From the NCBI RefSeq assembly GCF_004785665.1, contig NZ_SRPJ01000007.1, positions 1-64,000 of the forward strand: a stretch of 64,000 nucleotides of DNA. Reading direction: 5' to 3'. Positions 32,388 through 41,051 of this stretch are shown one piece after another; position 1 is the stretch's first letter, and each line of letters begins with the position of its first letter. Position numbers and translations under genes: made by a program. This DNA is from Staphylococcus pragensis (GTDB lineage: Bacteria > Bacillota > Bacilli > Staphylococcales > Staphylococcaceae). Under the pieces are notes generated by a model. That model saw only the letters and a program-made list of their open reading frames with translations, did no database searches and was not told the origin of the DNA.

Positions 32388-34469
32388 ATGGCTAGAGACT
32401 TTTCATTGAAAAACACTCGTAACATCGGTATCATGGCTCACATCGATGCTGGTAAAACAACTACGACTGAACGTATTTTATACTATACAGGTCGTATCCA
32501 CAAAATTGGTGAAACACACGAAGGTGCTTCACAAATGGACTGGATGGAACAAGAACAAGACCGTGGTATTACTATCACATCTGCTGCTACAACAGCACAA
32601 TGGCAAGGCCACCGTGTAAACATTATCGATACACCAGGACACGTAGACTTCACTGTAGAGGTTGAACGTTCATTACGTGTACTTGACGGTGCGGTTACTG
32701 TACTTGATGCTCAATCAGGTGTAGAACCTCAAACTGAAACAGTTTGGCGTCAGGCTACTACTTATGGTGTACCTCGTATCGTATTCGTAAACAAAATGGA
32801 TAAATTAGGTGCAAACTTCGATTACTCTGTAAGCACAATTCACGATCGCTTACAAGCTAACGCTGCGCCTATCCAATTACCAATTGGTGCCGAAGACGAA
32901 TTTGAAGCTATCATCGACTTAGTTGAAATGAAATGCTTCAAATATACAAACGACTTAGGTACAGAAATCGATGAAATTGAAATTCCTGAAGATCACAAAG
33001 ATAGAGCAGAAGAAGCTCGTGCTAACTTAATCGAAGCAGTTGCTGAAAGCAATGACGAATTAATGGAAAAATATCTTGGTGACGAAGAAATTTCAGTTGA
33101 AGAATTAAAAGATGCTATCCGTCAAGCTACTACTGACGTAGAATTCTACCCAGTACTTTGCGGTACAGCATTCAAAAACAAAGGTGTTCAATTAATGCTT
33201 AACGCAGTAATCGATTACTTACCATCTCCTTTAGATGTTAAACCAATCGTTGGACACCGTGCTGAAAATCCAGAAGAAGAAGTAATTGCTAAACCAGACG
33301 ATTCAGCTGAATTCGCTGCATTAGCATTCAAAGTTATGACTGACCCTTATGTTGGTAAATTAACTTTCTTCCGTGTATATTCAGGTACATTAACTTCAGG
33401 TTCTTATATTAAGAACTCAACTAAAGACAAACGTGAACGTGTAGGTCGTTTATTACAAATGCACGCTAACTCACGTCAAGAGATTGATACTGTTTACTCA
33501 GGTGATATCGCTGCTGCAGTTGGTCTTAAAGATACAGGTACTGGTGACACATTATGTGGTGAAAAGAATGACATTATCTTAGAATCAATGGAATTCCCAG
33601 AACCAGTTATCCATTTATCAGTAGAACCAAAATCTAAAGCTGACCAAGATAAAATGACTCAAGCTTTAGTTAAATTACAAGAAGAAGACCCAACATTCCA
33701 TGCTCACACAGATGAAGAAACTGGACAAGTTATCATCGGTGGTATGGGTGAGTTACACTTAGACATCTTAGTTGACCGTATGAAGAAAGAATTCAACGTT
33801 GAATGTAACGTAGGTGCTCCAATGGTTTCATATCGTGAAACATTCAAGCAATCTGCACAAGTTCAAGGTAAATTCTCTCGTCAATCTGGTGGTCGTGGTC
33901 AATATGGTGATGTTCACATTGAATTCACACCAAACGAAACTGGTGCTGGTTTCGAATTCGAAAACGCTATCGTTGGTGGTGTAGTTCCTCGTGAATACAT
34001 TCCATCAGTTGAAGCTGGTCTTAAAGATGCTATGGAAAACGGTGTCTTAGCTGGTTATCCTTTAATCGATGTTAAAGCTAAATTATTTGATGGTTCATAC
34101 CATGATGTCGATTCATCTGAAATGGCCTTCAAAATTGCTGCATCTTTAGCACTTAAAGAAGCTGCTAAAAAATGTGATCCAGTTATCTTAGAACCAATGA
34201 TGAAAGTTACAATCGAAATGCCTGAAGAATACATGGGTGATATCATGGGTGACGTAACAGCTCGTCGTGGACGTGTTGATGGTATGGAACCTCGTGGTAA
34301 TGCACAAGTTGTTAACGCTTATGTACCACTTTCAGAAATGTTCGGTTATGCAACTTCATTACGTTCTAACACTCAAGGTCGCGGTACTTACACTATGTAC
34401 TTTGACCACTATGCAGAAGTTCCAAAATCAATTGCTGATGACATCATCAAGAAAAATAAAGGTGAATAA
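32388..34469 (+). CDS. fusA: elongation factor G
   Basis: A 693-aa translocation GTPase. GTPase motifs [17 protein letters not shown] and NKMDK are intact, followed by domains II to V. The fusidic-acid resistance region ([15 protein letters not shown]) looks wild type. AAGGAG before ATG 32388. Confidence 0.98.
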   Translation: MARDFSLKNTRNIGIMAHIDAGKTTTTERILYYTGRIHKIGETHEGASQMDWMEQEQDRGITITSAATTAQWQGHRVNIIDTPGHVDFTVEVERSLRVLDGAVTVLDAQSGVEPQTETVWRQATTYGVPRIVFVNKMDKLGANFDYSVSTIHDRLQANAAPIQLPIGAEDEFEAIIDLVEMKCFKYTNDLGTEIDEIEIPEDHKDRAEEARANLIEAVAESNDELMEKYLGDEEISVEELKDAIRQATTDVEFYPVLCGTAFKNKGVQLMLNAVIDYLPSPLDVKPIVGHRAENPEEEVIAKPDDSAEFAALAFKVMTDPYVGKLTFFRVYSGTLTSGSYIKNSTKDKRERVGRLLQMHANSRQEIDTVYSGDIAAAVGLKDTGTGDTLCGEKNDIILESMEFPEPVIHLSVEPKSKADQDKMTQALVKLQEEDPTFHAHTDEETGQVIIGGMGELHLDILVDRMKKEFNVECNVGAPMVSYRETFKQSAQVQGKFSRQSGGRGQYGDVHIEFTPNETGAGFEFENAIVGGVVPREYIPSVEAGLKDAMENGVLAGYPLIDVKAKLFDGSYHDVDSSEMAFKIAASLALKEAAKKCDPVILEPMMKVTIEMPEEYMGDIMGDVTARRGRVDGMEPRGNAQVVNAYVPLSEMFGYATSLRSNTQGRGTYTMYFDHYAEVPKSIADDIIKKNKGE

Positions 34470-34569
34470 TTAAACTTGTTTTAACTAGTAAATCTAGTTA
34501 AAATACAGCTTGAGCTTATTATTTAAGCTATCATCTTTATGAATTGATTTTTTGCGAAAAATGCATTAT

Positions 34570-34634
34570 AAAAGAACTATGAATTCTTTTAATAACAATC
34601 ATTATTTCTCATGATGGTGAGAAACTATCATGAG
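34570..34634 (+). promoter_or_regulatory. tandem hairpins in the tuf leader
   Basis: AAAAGAA/TTCTTTT (34570-34590) and TCTCATGATGGT-GAGAA-ACTATCATGAGA (34607-34634). The second is a 12-bp stem with one wobble, about 45 nt before the tuf start. No T run follows, so it is more likely an mRNA stability or regulatory element than a terminator. Confidence 0.5.
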
Positions 34635-34679
34635 AGATAATATTGAAATAACTTTTACTAGAATAGGAGAGATTTAATA

Positions 34680-35864
34680 ATGGCAAAAGAAAAATTTGAT
34701 CGCTCAAAAGAACATGCCAATATTGGTACTATCGGTCACGTTGACCATGGTAAAACTACTTTAACAGCTGCTATCGCAACTGTATTAGCTAAAAATGGTG
34801 ACACTGTAGCACAATCATATGACATGATTGACAACGCTCCAGAAGAAAGAGAACGTGGTATTACAATCAATACTGCTCACATCGAATATCAAACTGACAA
34901 ACGTCACTATGCTCACGTTGACTGCCCAGGACACGCTGACTATGTTAAAAACATGATCACTGGTGCTGCTCAAATGGACGGCGGTATCTTAGTAGTATCT
35001 GCTGCTGACGGTCCAATGCCACAAACTCGTGAACACATTCTTTTATCACGTAACGTTGGTGTACCAGCATTAGTAGTATTCTTAAACAAAGTTGACATGG
35101 TTGACGATGAAGAATTATTAGAATTAGTTGAAATGGAAGTACGTGACTTATTATCTGAATACGACTTCCCAGGTGACGATGTACCTGTAATCGCTGGTTC
35201 AGCATTAAAAGCTTTAGAAGGCGATGCTCAATACGAAGAAAAAATCTTAGAATTAATGCAAGCAGTTGATGATTACATTCCAACTCCAGAACGTGATTCT
35301 GATAAACCATTCATGATGCCAGTTGAGGACGTATTCTCAATCACTGGTCGTGGTACTGTTGCTACAGGCCGTGTTGAACGTGGTCAAATCAAAGTTGGTG
35401 AAGAAGTTGAAATCATCGGTTTACACGACACTTCTAAAACAACTGTTACTGGTGTAGAAATGTTCCGTAAATTATTAGACTACGCTGAAGCTGGTGACAA
35501 CATCGGTGCATTATTACGTGGTGTTGCTCGTGAAGACGTACAACGTGGTCAAGTATTAGCTGCTCCAGGTTCAATCACACCTCACACTAAATTCAAAGCA
35601 GACGTATACGTTTTATCTAAAGACGAAGGTGGACGTCACACTCCATTCTTCTCAAACTATCGTCCACAATTCTATTTCCGTACTACTGACGTAACTGGTG
35701 TTGTTAACTTACCAGAAGGTACAGAAATGGTTATGCCTGGCGACAACGTTGAAATGACAGTAGAATTAATCGCTCCTATCGCAATTGAAGACGGTACTCG
35801 TTTCTCAATCCGTGAAGGTGGACGTACTGTAGGATCAGGCGTTGTAACTGAAATCATGGAATAA
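34680..35864 (+). CDS. tuf: elongation factor Tu
   Basis: A 394-aa GTPase that carries aminoacyl-tRNA to the ribosome. [18 protein letters not shown] and NKVDM motifs are present. Strong codon bias like the ribosomal genes. TAGGAGAG precedes ATG 34680. Confidence 0.98.
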   Translation: MAKEKFDRSKEHANIGTIGHVDHGKTTLTAAIATVLAKNGDTVAQSYDMIDNAPEERERGITINTAHIEYQTDKRHYAHVDCPGHADYVKNMITGAAQMDGGILVVSAADGPMPQTREHILLSRNVGVPALVVFLNKVDMVDDEELLELVEMEVRDLLSEYDFPGDDVPVIAGSALKALEGDAQYEEKILELMQAVDDYIPTPERDSDKPFMMPVEDVFSITGRGTVATGRVERGQIKVGEEVEIIGLHDTSKTTVTGVEMFRKLLDYAEAGDNIGALLRGVAREDVQRGQVLAAPGSITPHTKFKADVYVLSKDEGGRHTPFFSNYRPQFYFRTTDVTGVVNLPEGTEMVMPGDNVEMTVELIAPIAIEDGTRFSIREGGRTVGSGVVTEIME

Positions 35865-35885
35865 TTTTAATTATTCAATATTTCA

Positions 35886-35912
35886 AGACTCCCTTTTGGG
35901 AGTCTTTTTTTA
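35886..35912 (+). terminator. terminator of tuf
   Basis: AGACTCCC-TTTT-GGGAGTCT followed by seven T. Confidence 0.95.
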
Positions 35913-35926
35913 TACAAATTTATTTA

Positions 35927-35973
35927 AAAAACGTCTATGCGTTTTCATAAAAAATGATGTCGCATAGACGTTT
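35927..35973 (-). terminator. terminator of the M20 amidohydrolase gene
   Basis: AAACGTCTATGCG and CGCATAGACGTTT form a perfect 13-bp stem just downstream of the minus-strand gene, with A-rich sequence on the left giving a T run on the minus strand. Confidence 0.88.
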
Positions 35974-35977
35974 ATAA

Positions 35978-37141
35978 TTAAAATACTTGTTCTATTTCTA
36001 AAATCTTTAAAAACTCACTAGCTGCATACTTAAATGCTGCTTCATCGATATCAAAATGTGGATTATGATGAGGCACTGTAATGCCTTTATCATGATTACC
36101 ACAGCCTGTTAAGAAAAATGCTCCTGGACGCACTTTTAAATAATGAGAAAAGTCTTCGCCAATCATCATAAGCTCTGATTCATTAAAGCGTAAATGCATC
36201 TCATTCGCTGCTTGTTTTACCACTTCATATCCACTTACATGATTATGAACTGGTAAGTAACCACGAATATATTCCATTTCATAAGTGATATCATTGGCTA
36301 GCGCGAGACCTTGCAATAATTTATCCATTTTATTTTGAATGTGTGCCTGTAACTCTGTATCAAACGTACGCACGGTACCTTTACAAAATGCTGAATCTGG
36401 AATAACACTATCTGAAGAACCAGCTTGTACCATGCCAAATGTTAGTACTGCTTCTTTTACCGGGTCGATAGTACGTGAGACGATCTTTTGCGCACTAAGA
36501 ATAAATTCGGCCATAATTACAATAGGATCGATTGTTTCATGAGGTTTTGCGCCATGACCACCTCTACCTTTTATTGTAATTGAGAATTCATCTGGAGAAG
36601 CCATAATCGCTCCAGGACGTGAATAAATCGTACCTGTAGGGTAACCACTCCACAAATGCGTACCATATATCTTATCAACATCTTTAAGACAACCATCATC
36701 AATCATTTCTTGTGAACCACCAGGCATAATTTCCTCGCCGTACTGGAAGATAAATACCACATTTCCTTTTAATAAATGACGATGTTCATGCACAATCTCA
36801 GCCACACCTAATAGAATAGCGGTATGTCCGTCATGACCACATGCATGCATAAAGCCTTCATTTTTAGATTTATAAGGAACATCATTTAATTCTTGTATAG
36901 GCAACGCGTCAAAGTCAGCTCGGAAGGCTACAGTTGGGCCATTTCCTTTCCCTCTAAACGTAGCTTTAATACCATTACGGCCTACTGGCGATTCAATTTC
37001 ACAATCTAAATGACTTAATTGATTAAGAATATAATTATGTGTCCATGATTCTTCGAAAGAAGGTTCAGGATATTGATGCATATATCGACGCATCTGAATC
37101 ATTCTATTTTCCTTTTTACTGGCTAATTGAAACCAATCCAT
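35978..37141 (-). CDS. M20 family metal-dependent amidohydrolase
   Basis: A 387-aa enzyme of the hippurate hydrolase / N-acyl amino acid amidohydrolase group. The metal ligands are in HACGHDGHTA, the catalytic and metal Glu in QYGEEIMPGG, and a late histidine lies in PHHNPHFDID. A dimerisation lid (about 185-295) includes GRGGHGAKPHETIDP. It removes acyl groups from amino acids or derivatives; the substrate cannot be read. It is convergent with tuf and divergent from kbl, the same neighbourhood as in S. aureus. Confidence 0.9.
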   Translation of the reverse strand: MDWFQLASKKENRMIQMRRYMHQYPEPSFEESWTHNYILNQLSHLDCEIESPVGRNGIKATFRGKGNGPTVAFRADFDALPIQELNDVPYKSKNEGFMHACGHDGHTAILLGVAEIVHEHRHLLKGNVVFIFQYGEEIMPGGSQEMIDDGCLKDVDKIYGTHLWSGYPTGTIYSRPGAIMASPDEFSITIKGRGGHGAKPHETIDPIVIMAEFILSAQKIVSRTIDPVKEAVLTFGMVQAGSSDSVIPDSAFCKGTVRTFDTELQAHIQNKMDKLLQGLALANDITYEMEYIRGYLPVHNHVSGYEVVKQAANEMHLRFNESELMMIGEDFSHYLKVRPGAFFLTGCGNHDKGITVPHHNPHFDIDEAAFKYAASEFLKILEIEQVF

Positions 37142-37327
37142 TACACTAACGCCTTCTTCCTCTTTATTATGATTTTTAGTATATCAAACTCTTAAATCTC
37201 TCAATAGTTTCTTTTCTTATTTTTTGAAAATGAAGTACCAAAATAGCTAAAAATACGTAATAAATACACATTGAAAATACAATTGTACATGGTATGAAGA
37301 ATATGAAATATATTGAATTTACAGGCA

Positions 37328-37341
37328 TGATAGTGCTTTCA
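37328..37341 (+). promoter_or_regulatory. cre-like site upstream of kbl
   Basis: TGATAGTGCTTTCA matches the catabolite-responsive consensus TGWNANCGNTNWCA at all but one fixed position (T for the central C). It lies about 20 bp before a TATGAT -10-like hexamer (37360-37365). Confidence 0.6.
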
Positions 37342-37398
37342 TGTTCTTCAAAAATCAGTTATGATAATGTTGATAAATAAATAAAAGGGGAAATGACA

Positions 37399-38589
37399 AT
37401 GGTTCAATCTTTACACAACTTTTTAGAAGAAAATATCCAATATTTAAAAGATAATGGATTATACAATGAAATTGATTCAATTGAAGGTGCGAACGGCCCA
37501 GAAATTACTATCAATGGAAAACAATACATCAACTTATCTTCAAACAACTATTTAGGACTAGCTACAAACGAAGATTTAAAAACTGCTGCTAAATCAGCTA
37601 TCGATTCTCACGGTGTAGGTGCAGGTGCTGTACGTTCAATCAACGGTACTTTAGATTTACATGATGAATTAGAACAAACATTAGCTGAATTCAAAGGTAC
37701 TGAAGCAGCTATCGCTTATCAATCAGGATTTAACTGTAATATGGCAGCTATTTCAGCAGTAATGAACAAGAATGATGCTATCCTTTCAGATGAATTAAAC
37801 CACGCATCTATTATTGATGGTTGTCGTTTATCAAAAGCTAAAATCATCCGTGTTAACCACTCTGATATGGACGATTTAAGAGCAAAAGCTAAAGAAGCTG
37901 TTGAATCTGGTCAATACAACAAAGTAATGTACATCACTGATGGTGTATTCAGTATGGATGGAGACGTTGCTAAATTACCAGAAATCGTTGAAATCGCTGA
38001 AGAGTTTGGCTTAATCACATATGTGGATGATGCACATGGTTCAGGCGTAATGGGTAAAGGCGCAGGTACAGTTAAACATTTCGGTTTACAAGATAAAATC
38101 GACTTCCAAATCGGTACACTTTCAAAAGCAATCGGTGTAGTTGGTGGCTATGTAGCAGGTTCTAAAGAACTTATCGATTGGTTAAAAGCACAATCAAGAC
38201 CATTCTTATTCTCAACATCATTAGCGCCTGGTGACACTAAAGCCATCACTGAAGCTGTAAGAAAATTAATGGCTTCTACTGAACTACATGATAAATTATG
38301 GGATAACGCTAAATACTTGAAACAAGGATTAGAAAAATTAGGTTTCAACACTGGCGAATCAGAAACACCAATTACTCCAGTTATTATTGGTGATGAAAAA
38401 GAAACACAAGAATTCAGTAAACGTCTTAAAGACGAAGGTATCTATGTTAAATCTATCGTCTTCCCAACAGTTCCACGTGGTACAGGTCGTGTAAGAAATA
38501 TGCCTACTGCAGCACATACTAAAGAAATGTTAGATAAAGCTATCGCTGCTTATGAAAAAGTAGGTAAAGAACTAGGAACAATTAAATAA
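37399..38589 (+). CDS. kbl: glycine C-acetyltransferase (2-amino-3-ketobutyrate CoA ligase)
   Basis: A 396-aa alpha-oxoamine synthase that splits 2-amino-3-ketobutyrate with CoA into glycine and acetyl-CoA, the second step of threonine breakdown. The PLP lysine lies in [15 protein letters not shown], preceded by [11 protein letters not shown]. Length and order fit the staphylococcal protein. I chose the ATG at 37399 (MVQSLHNF); an ATG two codons upstream is possible. The partner threonine dehydrogenase gene lies 7 kb away (44275-45231), also behind a cre-like site. Confidence 0.9.
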   Translation: MVQSLHNFLEENIQYLKDNGLYNEIDSIEGANGPEITINGKQYINLSSNNYLGLATNEDLKTAAKSAIDSHGVGAGAVRSINGTLDLHDELEQTLAEFKGTEAAIAYQSGFNCNMAAISAVMNKNDAILSDELNHASIIDGCRLSKAKIIRVNHSDMDDLRAKAKEAVESGQYNKVMYITDGVFSMDGDVAKLPEIVEIAEEFGLITYVDDAHGSGVMGKGAGTVKHFGLQDKIDFQIGTLSKAIGVVGGYVAGSKELIDWLKAQSRPFLFSTSLAPGDTKAITEAVRKLMASTELHDKLWDNAKYLKQGLEKLGFNTGESETPITPVIIGDEKETQEFSKRLKDEGIYVKSIVFPTVPRGTGRVRNMPTAAHTKEMLDKAIAAYEKVGKELGTIK

Positions 38590-38717
38590 TAAAATGACTA
38601 CATTTTATAATATCGAAACATCCATAGGCTATTAGGCTTATGGGTGTTTTTTGTATTATGGAGTGATAAACTGAAAATGATATAACGTATAAACATTTTA
38701 GAAAGAGAGAGAAGTTT

Positions 38718-39224
38718 ATGCATGAATTAAGACAATTAAGTTATCAAGATGAAGCGGCATTAGTGCAGTATTTAAAAGAGTGGTATGACAATAATGAACA
38801 AATTGTACCTTCTAATACAGATTTAGCGAAATACGATGCTTTTAATCAAATGGTGGATGAGCTTAATAAAGAGGAAGCAGATGCAGATTGGGTGCCTACT
38901 ACGACATTGTTCTATTTTAAAGATAATCAAATTGTGGGAGCAGTCGATATTCGTCATAGATTAAATAAACGTTTAACGAATATAGGCGGGCACGTAGGTT
39001 ATGGTGTAAGGAAGTCCTATAGAGGACAAGGTATTGCTTCAACAATGCTTAAAGAAGCTTTGAAAATTTTGAAAACGCTAGGTGTCGAGACAGTGTTGAT
39101 GACATGTAATCCTAAGAATTATGCTTCACAAGCCGTAATGAAACATTGTGGAGGATATGAAATAACACCTTATACAAAGAAAAATGGTAACTTAGTTAGT
39201 CGCTTTGAAATACCAAATGAATGA
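38718..39224 (+). CDS. GNAT-family N-acetyltransferase
   Basis: A 168-aa protein with acetyl-CoA binding motif A (YGVRKSYRGQGIASTML, about residues 95-112) and the later NPKNYASQAVMKHCGG segment of the family. Substrate unknown. The following Nudix gene begins 12 nt after its stop, so they form a pair. Confidence 0.85.
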   Translation: MHELRQLSYQDEAALVQYLKEWYDNNEQIVPSNTDLAKYDAFNQMVDELNKEEADADWVPTTTLFYFKDNQIVGAVDIRHRLNKRLTNIGGHVGYGVRKSYRGQGIASTMLKEALKILKTLGVETVLMTCNPKNYASQAVMKHCGGYEITPYTKKNGNLVSRFEIPNE

Positions 39225-39236
39225 AGGGAAAAGTGT

Positions 39237-39656
39237 ATGAAGGATCTTAAAGTAGTTTATGCATTAATTCAAAATGAAAATGGCGAGGTATTACTTGTTC
39301 ATAATACAGATGACGATGGATGGTCATTACCGGGGGGGAAAGTAGAATACGGTGAAACCTTAGTTGAAGCATTAGAACGTGAAGTGATGGAAGAAACTGG
39401 TTTAATTGCTAAAGTAGGCGATATTGTTAGTATCAATGAAGGCAAATCAACACGTATGGACGTACATACATTATTTATTATGTTTAAAGTTACAGTAGAT
39501 GAATATAAAACAGAAATTCATATGAAAGATGAAATTGCAGAATTACGTTGGCTTACAGTAGAAGAAGCGGATGAAAAATTAGTGTACTATCATCATAGTT
39601 TGAAGGAGTTCTTATCTAACAGAGCGACATATTATAACGAAGGCTACGTGGATTAA
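39237..39656 (+). CDS. Nudix hydrolase
   Basis: A 139-aa protein with a complete Nudix box, GX5EX7REVXEETGL, around residues 34-56 (GKVEYGETLVEALEREVMEE). It hydrolyses a nucleoside diphosphate linked to another group; the substrate (damaged nucleotide, sugar nucleotide) cannot be told. AAGGGAAA precedes the ATG. Probably co-transcribed with the GNAT gene. I do not recall this pair at this place in S. aureus. Confidence 0.87.
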   Translation: MKDLKVVYALIQNENGEVLLVHNTDDDGWSLPGGKVEYGETLVEALEREVMEETGLIAKVGDIVSINEGKSTRMDVHTLFIMFKVTVDEYKTEIHMKDEIAELRWLTVEEADEKLVYYHHSLKEFLSNRATYYNEGYVD

Positions 39657-40019
39657 AGTCTGAAAGTTTTTAGTTTAGAAAAAATCATTCTTCACTGGTG
39701 AAGAATGATTGGCGTCAAAAGTTTATAAATAGTTTCATATTAATATGAAATCGCAAGGTTTCTCTTATGAGTATCCTTTTATTTATAGTATAAAGATAAC
39801 ACCATTTAAACATCTTCACAATACTAAGTTAATGTTTTTTATAAAATAACTTAATATTCATAGTAGACTATAGAGTATTACTTTTAATCTTTAAACTTTT
39901 AAATTCTCTTGTTCAAAAATGCTATACATTATTTAGTTTTTTGGATTAAAAAATGTATTTATTTGAATTAGTTGTAGGGTAATGAGTAAATATAAATATA
40001 CATATATGGAGGCGTTTAA
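39657..40019. other. 363-bp intergenic region with palindromes
   Basis: An AT-rich gap. At 39683-39710 a perfect 13-bp stem AATCATTCTTCAC/GTGAAGAATGATT is followed by a T run only on the minus strand. At 39733-39750 TTTCATATTAATATGAAA is a perfect 18-bp palindrome. I see no convincing gene on either strand; the longest minus-strand frame near it is about 32 codons without a good binding site. GGAGGCG at the right end serves the next gene. Confidence 0.6.
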
Positions 40020-40976
40020 ATGCTAGTATTAAATGAGCAAGATCAACAGCAATTGTTAAATATGGAAGAAGTCATTGAGGAAGTAGCGCAGTCATTGCAA
40101 GCATTTTCAGAGGGAAAAACAGAAACGCCATTGCGCTACGTCTTACCATTCAATAATGAAAATAGATATTTAGTCATGCCAGCACTTTCAGATGAATTAA
40201 AAATAGTCGGTATCAAAACTGTGACATTTGCACCAGATAATCCTAAAAAAGGTAAAAAAACAATCACAGGGTCTGTATTATTAAGCGATTATGAGACAGG
40301 AGAAACTTTAGCAGTTTTAGACGGAAGTTACTTAACTAAAATTCGTACCGGTGCAATTTCAGGCGTAGCTACTAAATATTTAGCCCGTGAAGATGCGAAA
40401 ACATTATGTGTCATTGGATCAGGAGATCAAGCTGAAGGGTTAATTGTAGCAGTGATGGCGGTTAGAAACATAGAAACTGTGCACTTCTCAAGCCGTACTA
40501 AAGAAAATGCTGAGCGTTTAGCACAGAACGTAGAGAAAGAATTTAACGTATCTACAAAGGTATTTGACGAAGCAGACGATGCGATGGAAGAAGCGGATAT
40601 TGTAGTGACAGCAACTAATTCTACGAAACCGGTCTATTCGCACTCATTACATCCAGGCGTTCATCTTAATGCAGTCGGTTCTTTCAAACCAGAAATGCAA
40701 GAATTACCATCTGAATCTATGCTAGTTGCTAATAAAATTGTGGTGGAATCTGTTGAAGCAGCTATGGAAGAAACTGGTGATTTGAAAGTACCTCAAGAAG
40801 AAGGAATTATTACACAAGAATCATTACATGGAGAACTTGGGGATATCGTAGCAGGTAAAATTCCTGGACGTGAAGATGATAAAGAAGTTACTTTATTTAA
40901 GTCAGTAGGATTAGCAATTGTAGATATTGTAGTAGCGAATTATTTCTATAAAAAAGCAGTGGAAAATAATAAATAA
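40020..40976 (+). CDS. ornithine cyclodeaminase / mu-crystallin family protein
   Basis: A 318-aa NAD(P)-dependent enzyme with the Rossmann motif CVIGSGDQAEG near residue 133 and the family segment KIRTGAISGVATKYLA just before it. Members include ornithine cyclodeaminase, alanine dehydrogenase and imine reductases, so the exact reaction is unclear. The gene stands alone behind TATGGAGGCG and is closed by a shared terminator. Confidence 0.85.
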   Translation: MLVLNEQDQQQLLNMEEVIEEVAQSLQAFSEGKTETPLRYVLPFNNENRYLVMPALSDELKIVGIKTVTFAPDNPKKGKKTITGSVLLSDYETGETLAVLDGSYLTKIRTGAISGVATKYLAREDAKTLCVIGSGDQAEGLIVAVMAVRNIETVHFSSRTKENAERLAQNVEKEFNVSTKVFDEADDAMEEADIVVTATNSTKPVYSHSLHPGVHLNAVGSFKPEMQELPSESMLVANKIVVESVEAAMEETGDLKVPQEEGIITQESLHGELGDIVAGKIPGREDDKEVTLFKSVGLAIVDIVVANYFYKKAVENNK

Positions 40977-40991
40977 AAATCCAAAAATAAG

Positions 40992-41033
40992 AAACCGTGT
41001 AGATGGCATCTAATTGTTCCATTTACACGGTTT
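40992..41033. terminator. bidirectional terminator
   Basis: AAACCGTGTAGATGG (40992-41006) and CCATTTACACGGTTT (41019-41033), between two convergent genes, with T on both sides. Confidence 0.85.
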
Positions 41034-41051
41034 TATCATTATTAATTATAG

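Noticed and set aside
39800-39880. Short minus-strand ORF of about 32 codons ahead of the backward terminator
   Set aside because: No ribosome binding site and AT-rich chance composition; not enough to call a gene.
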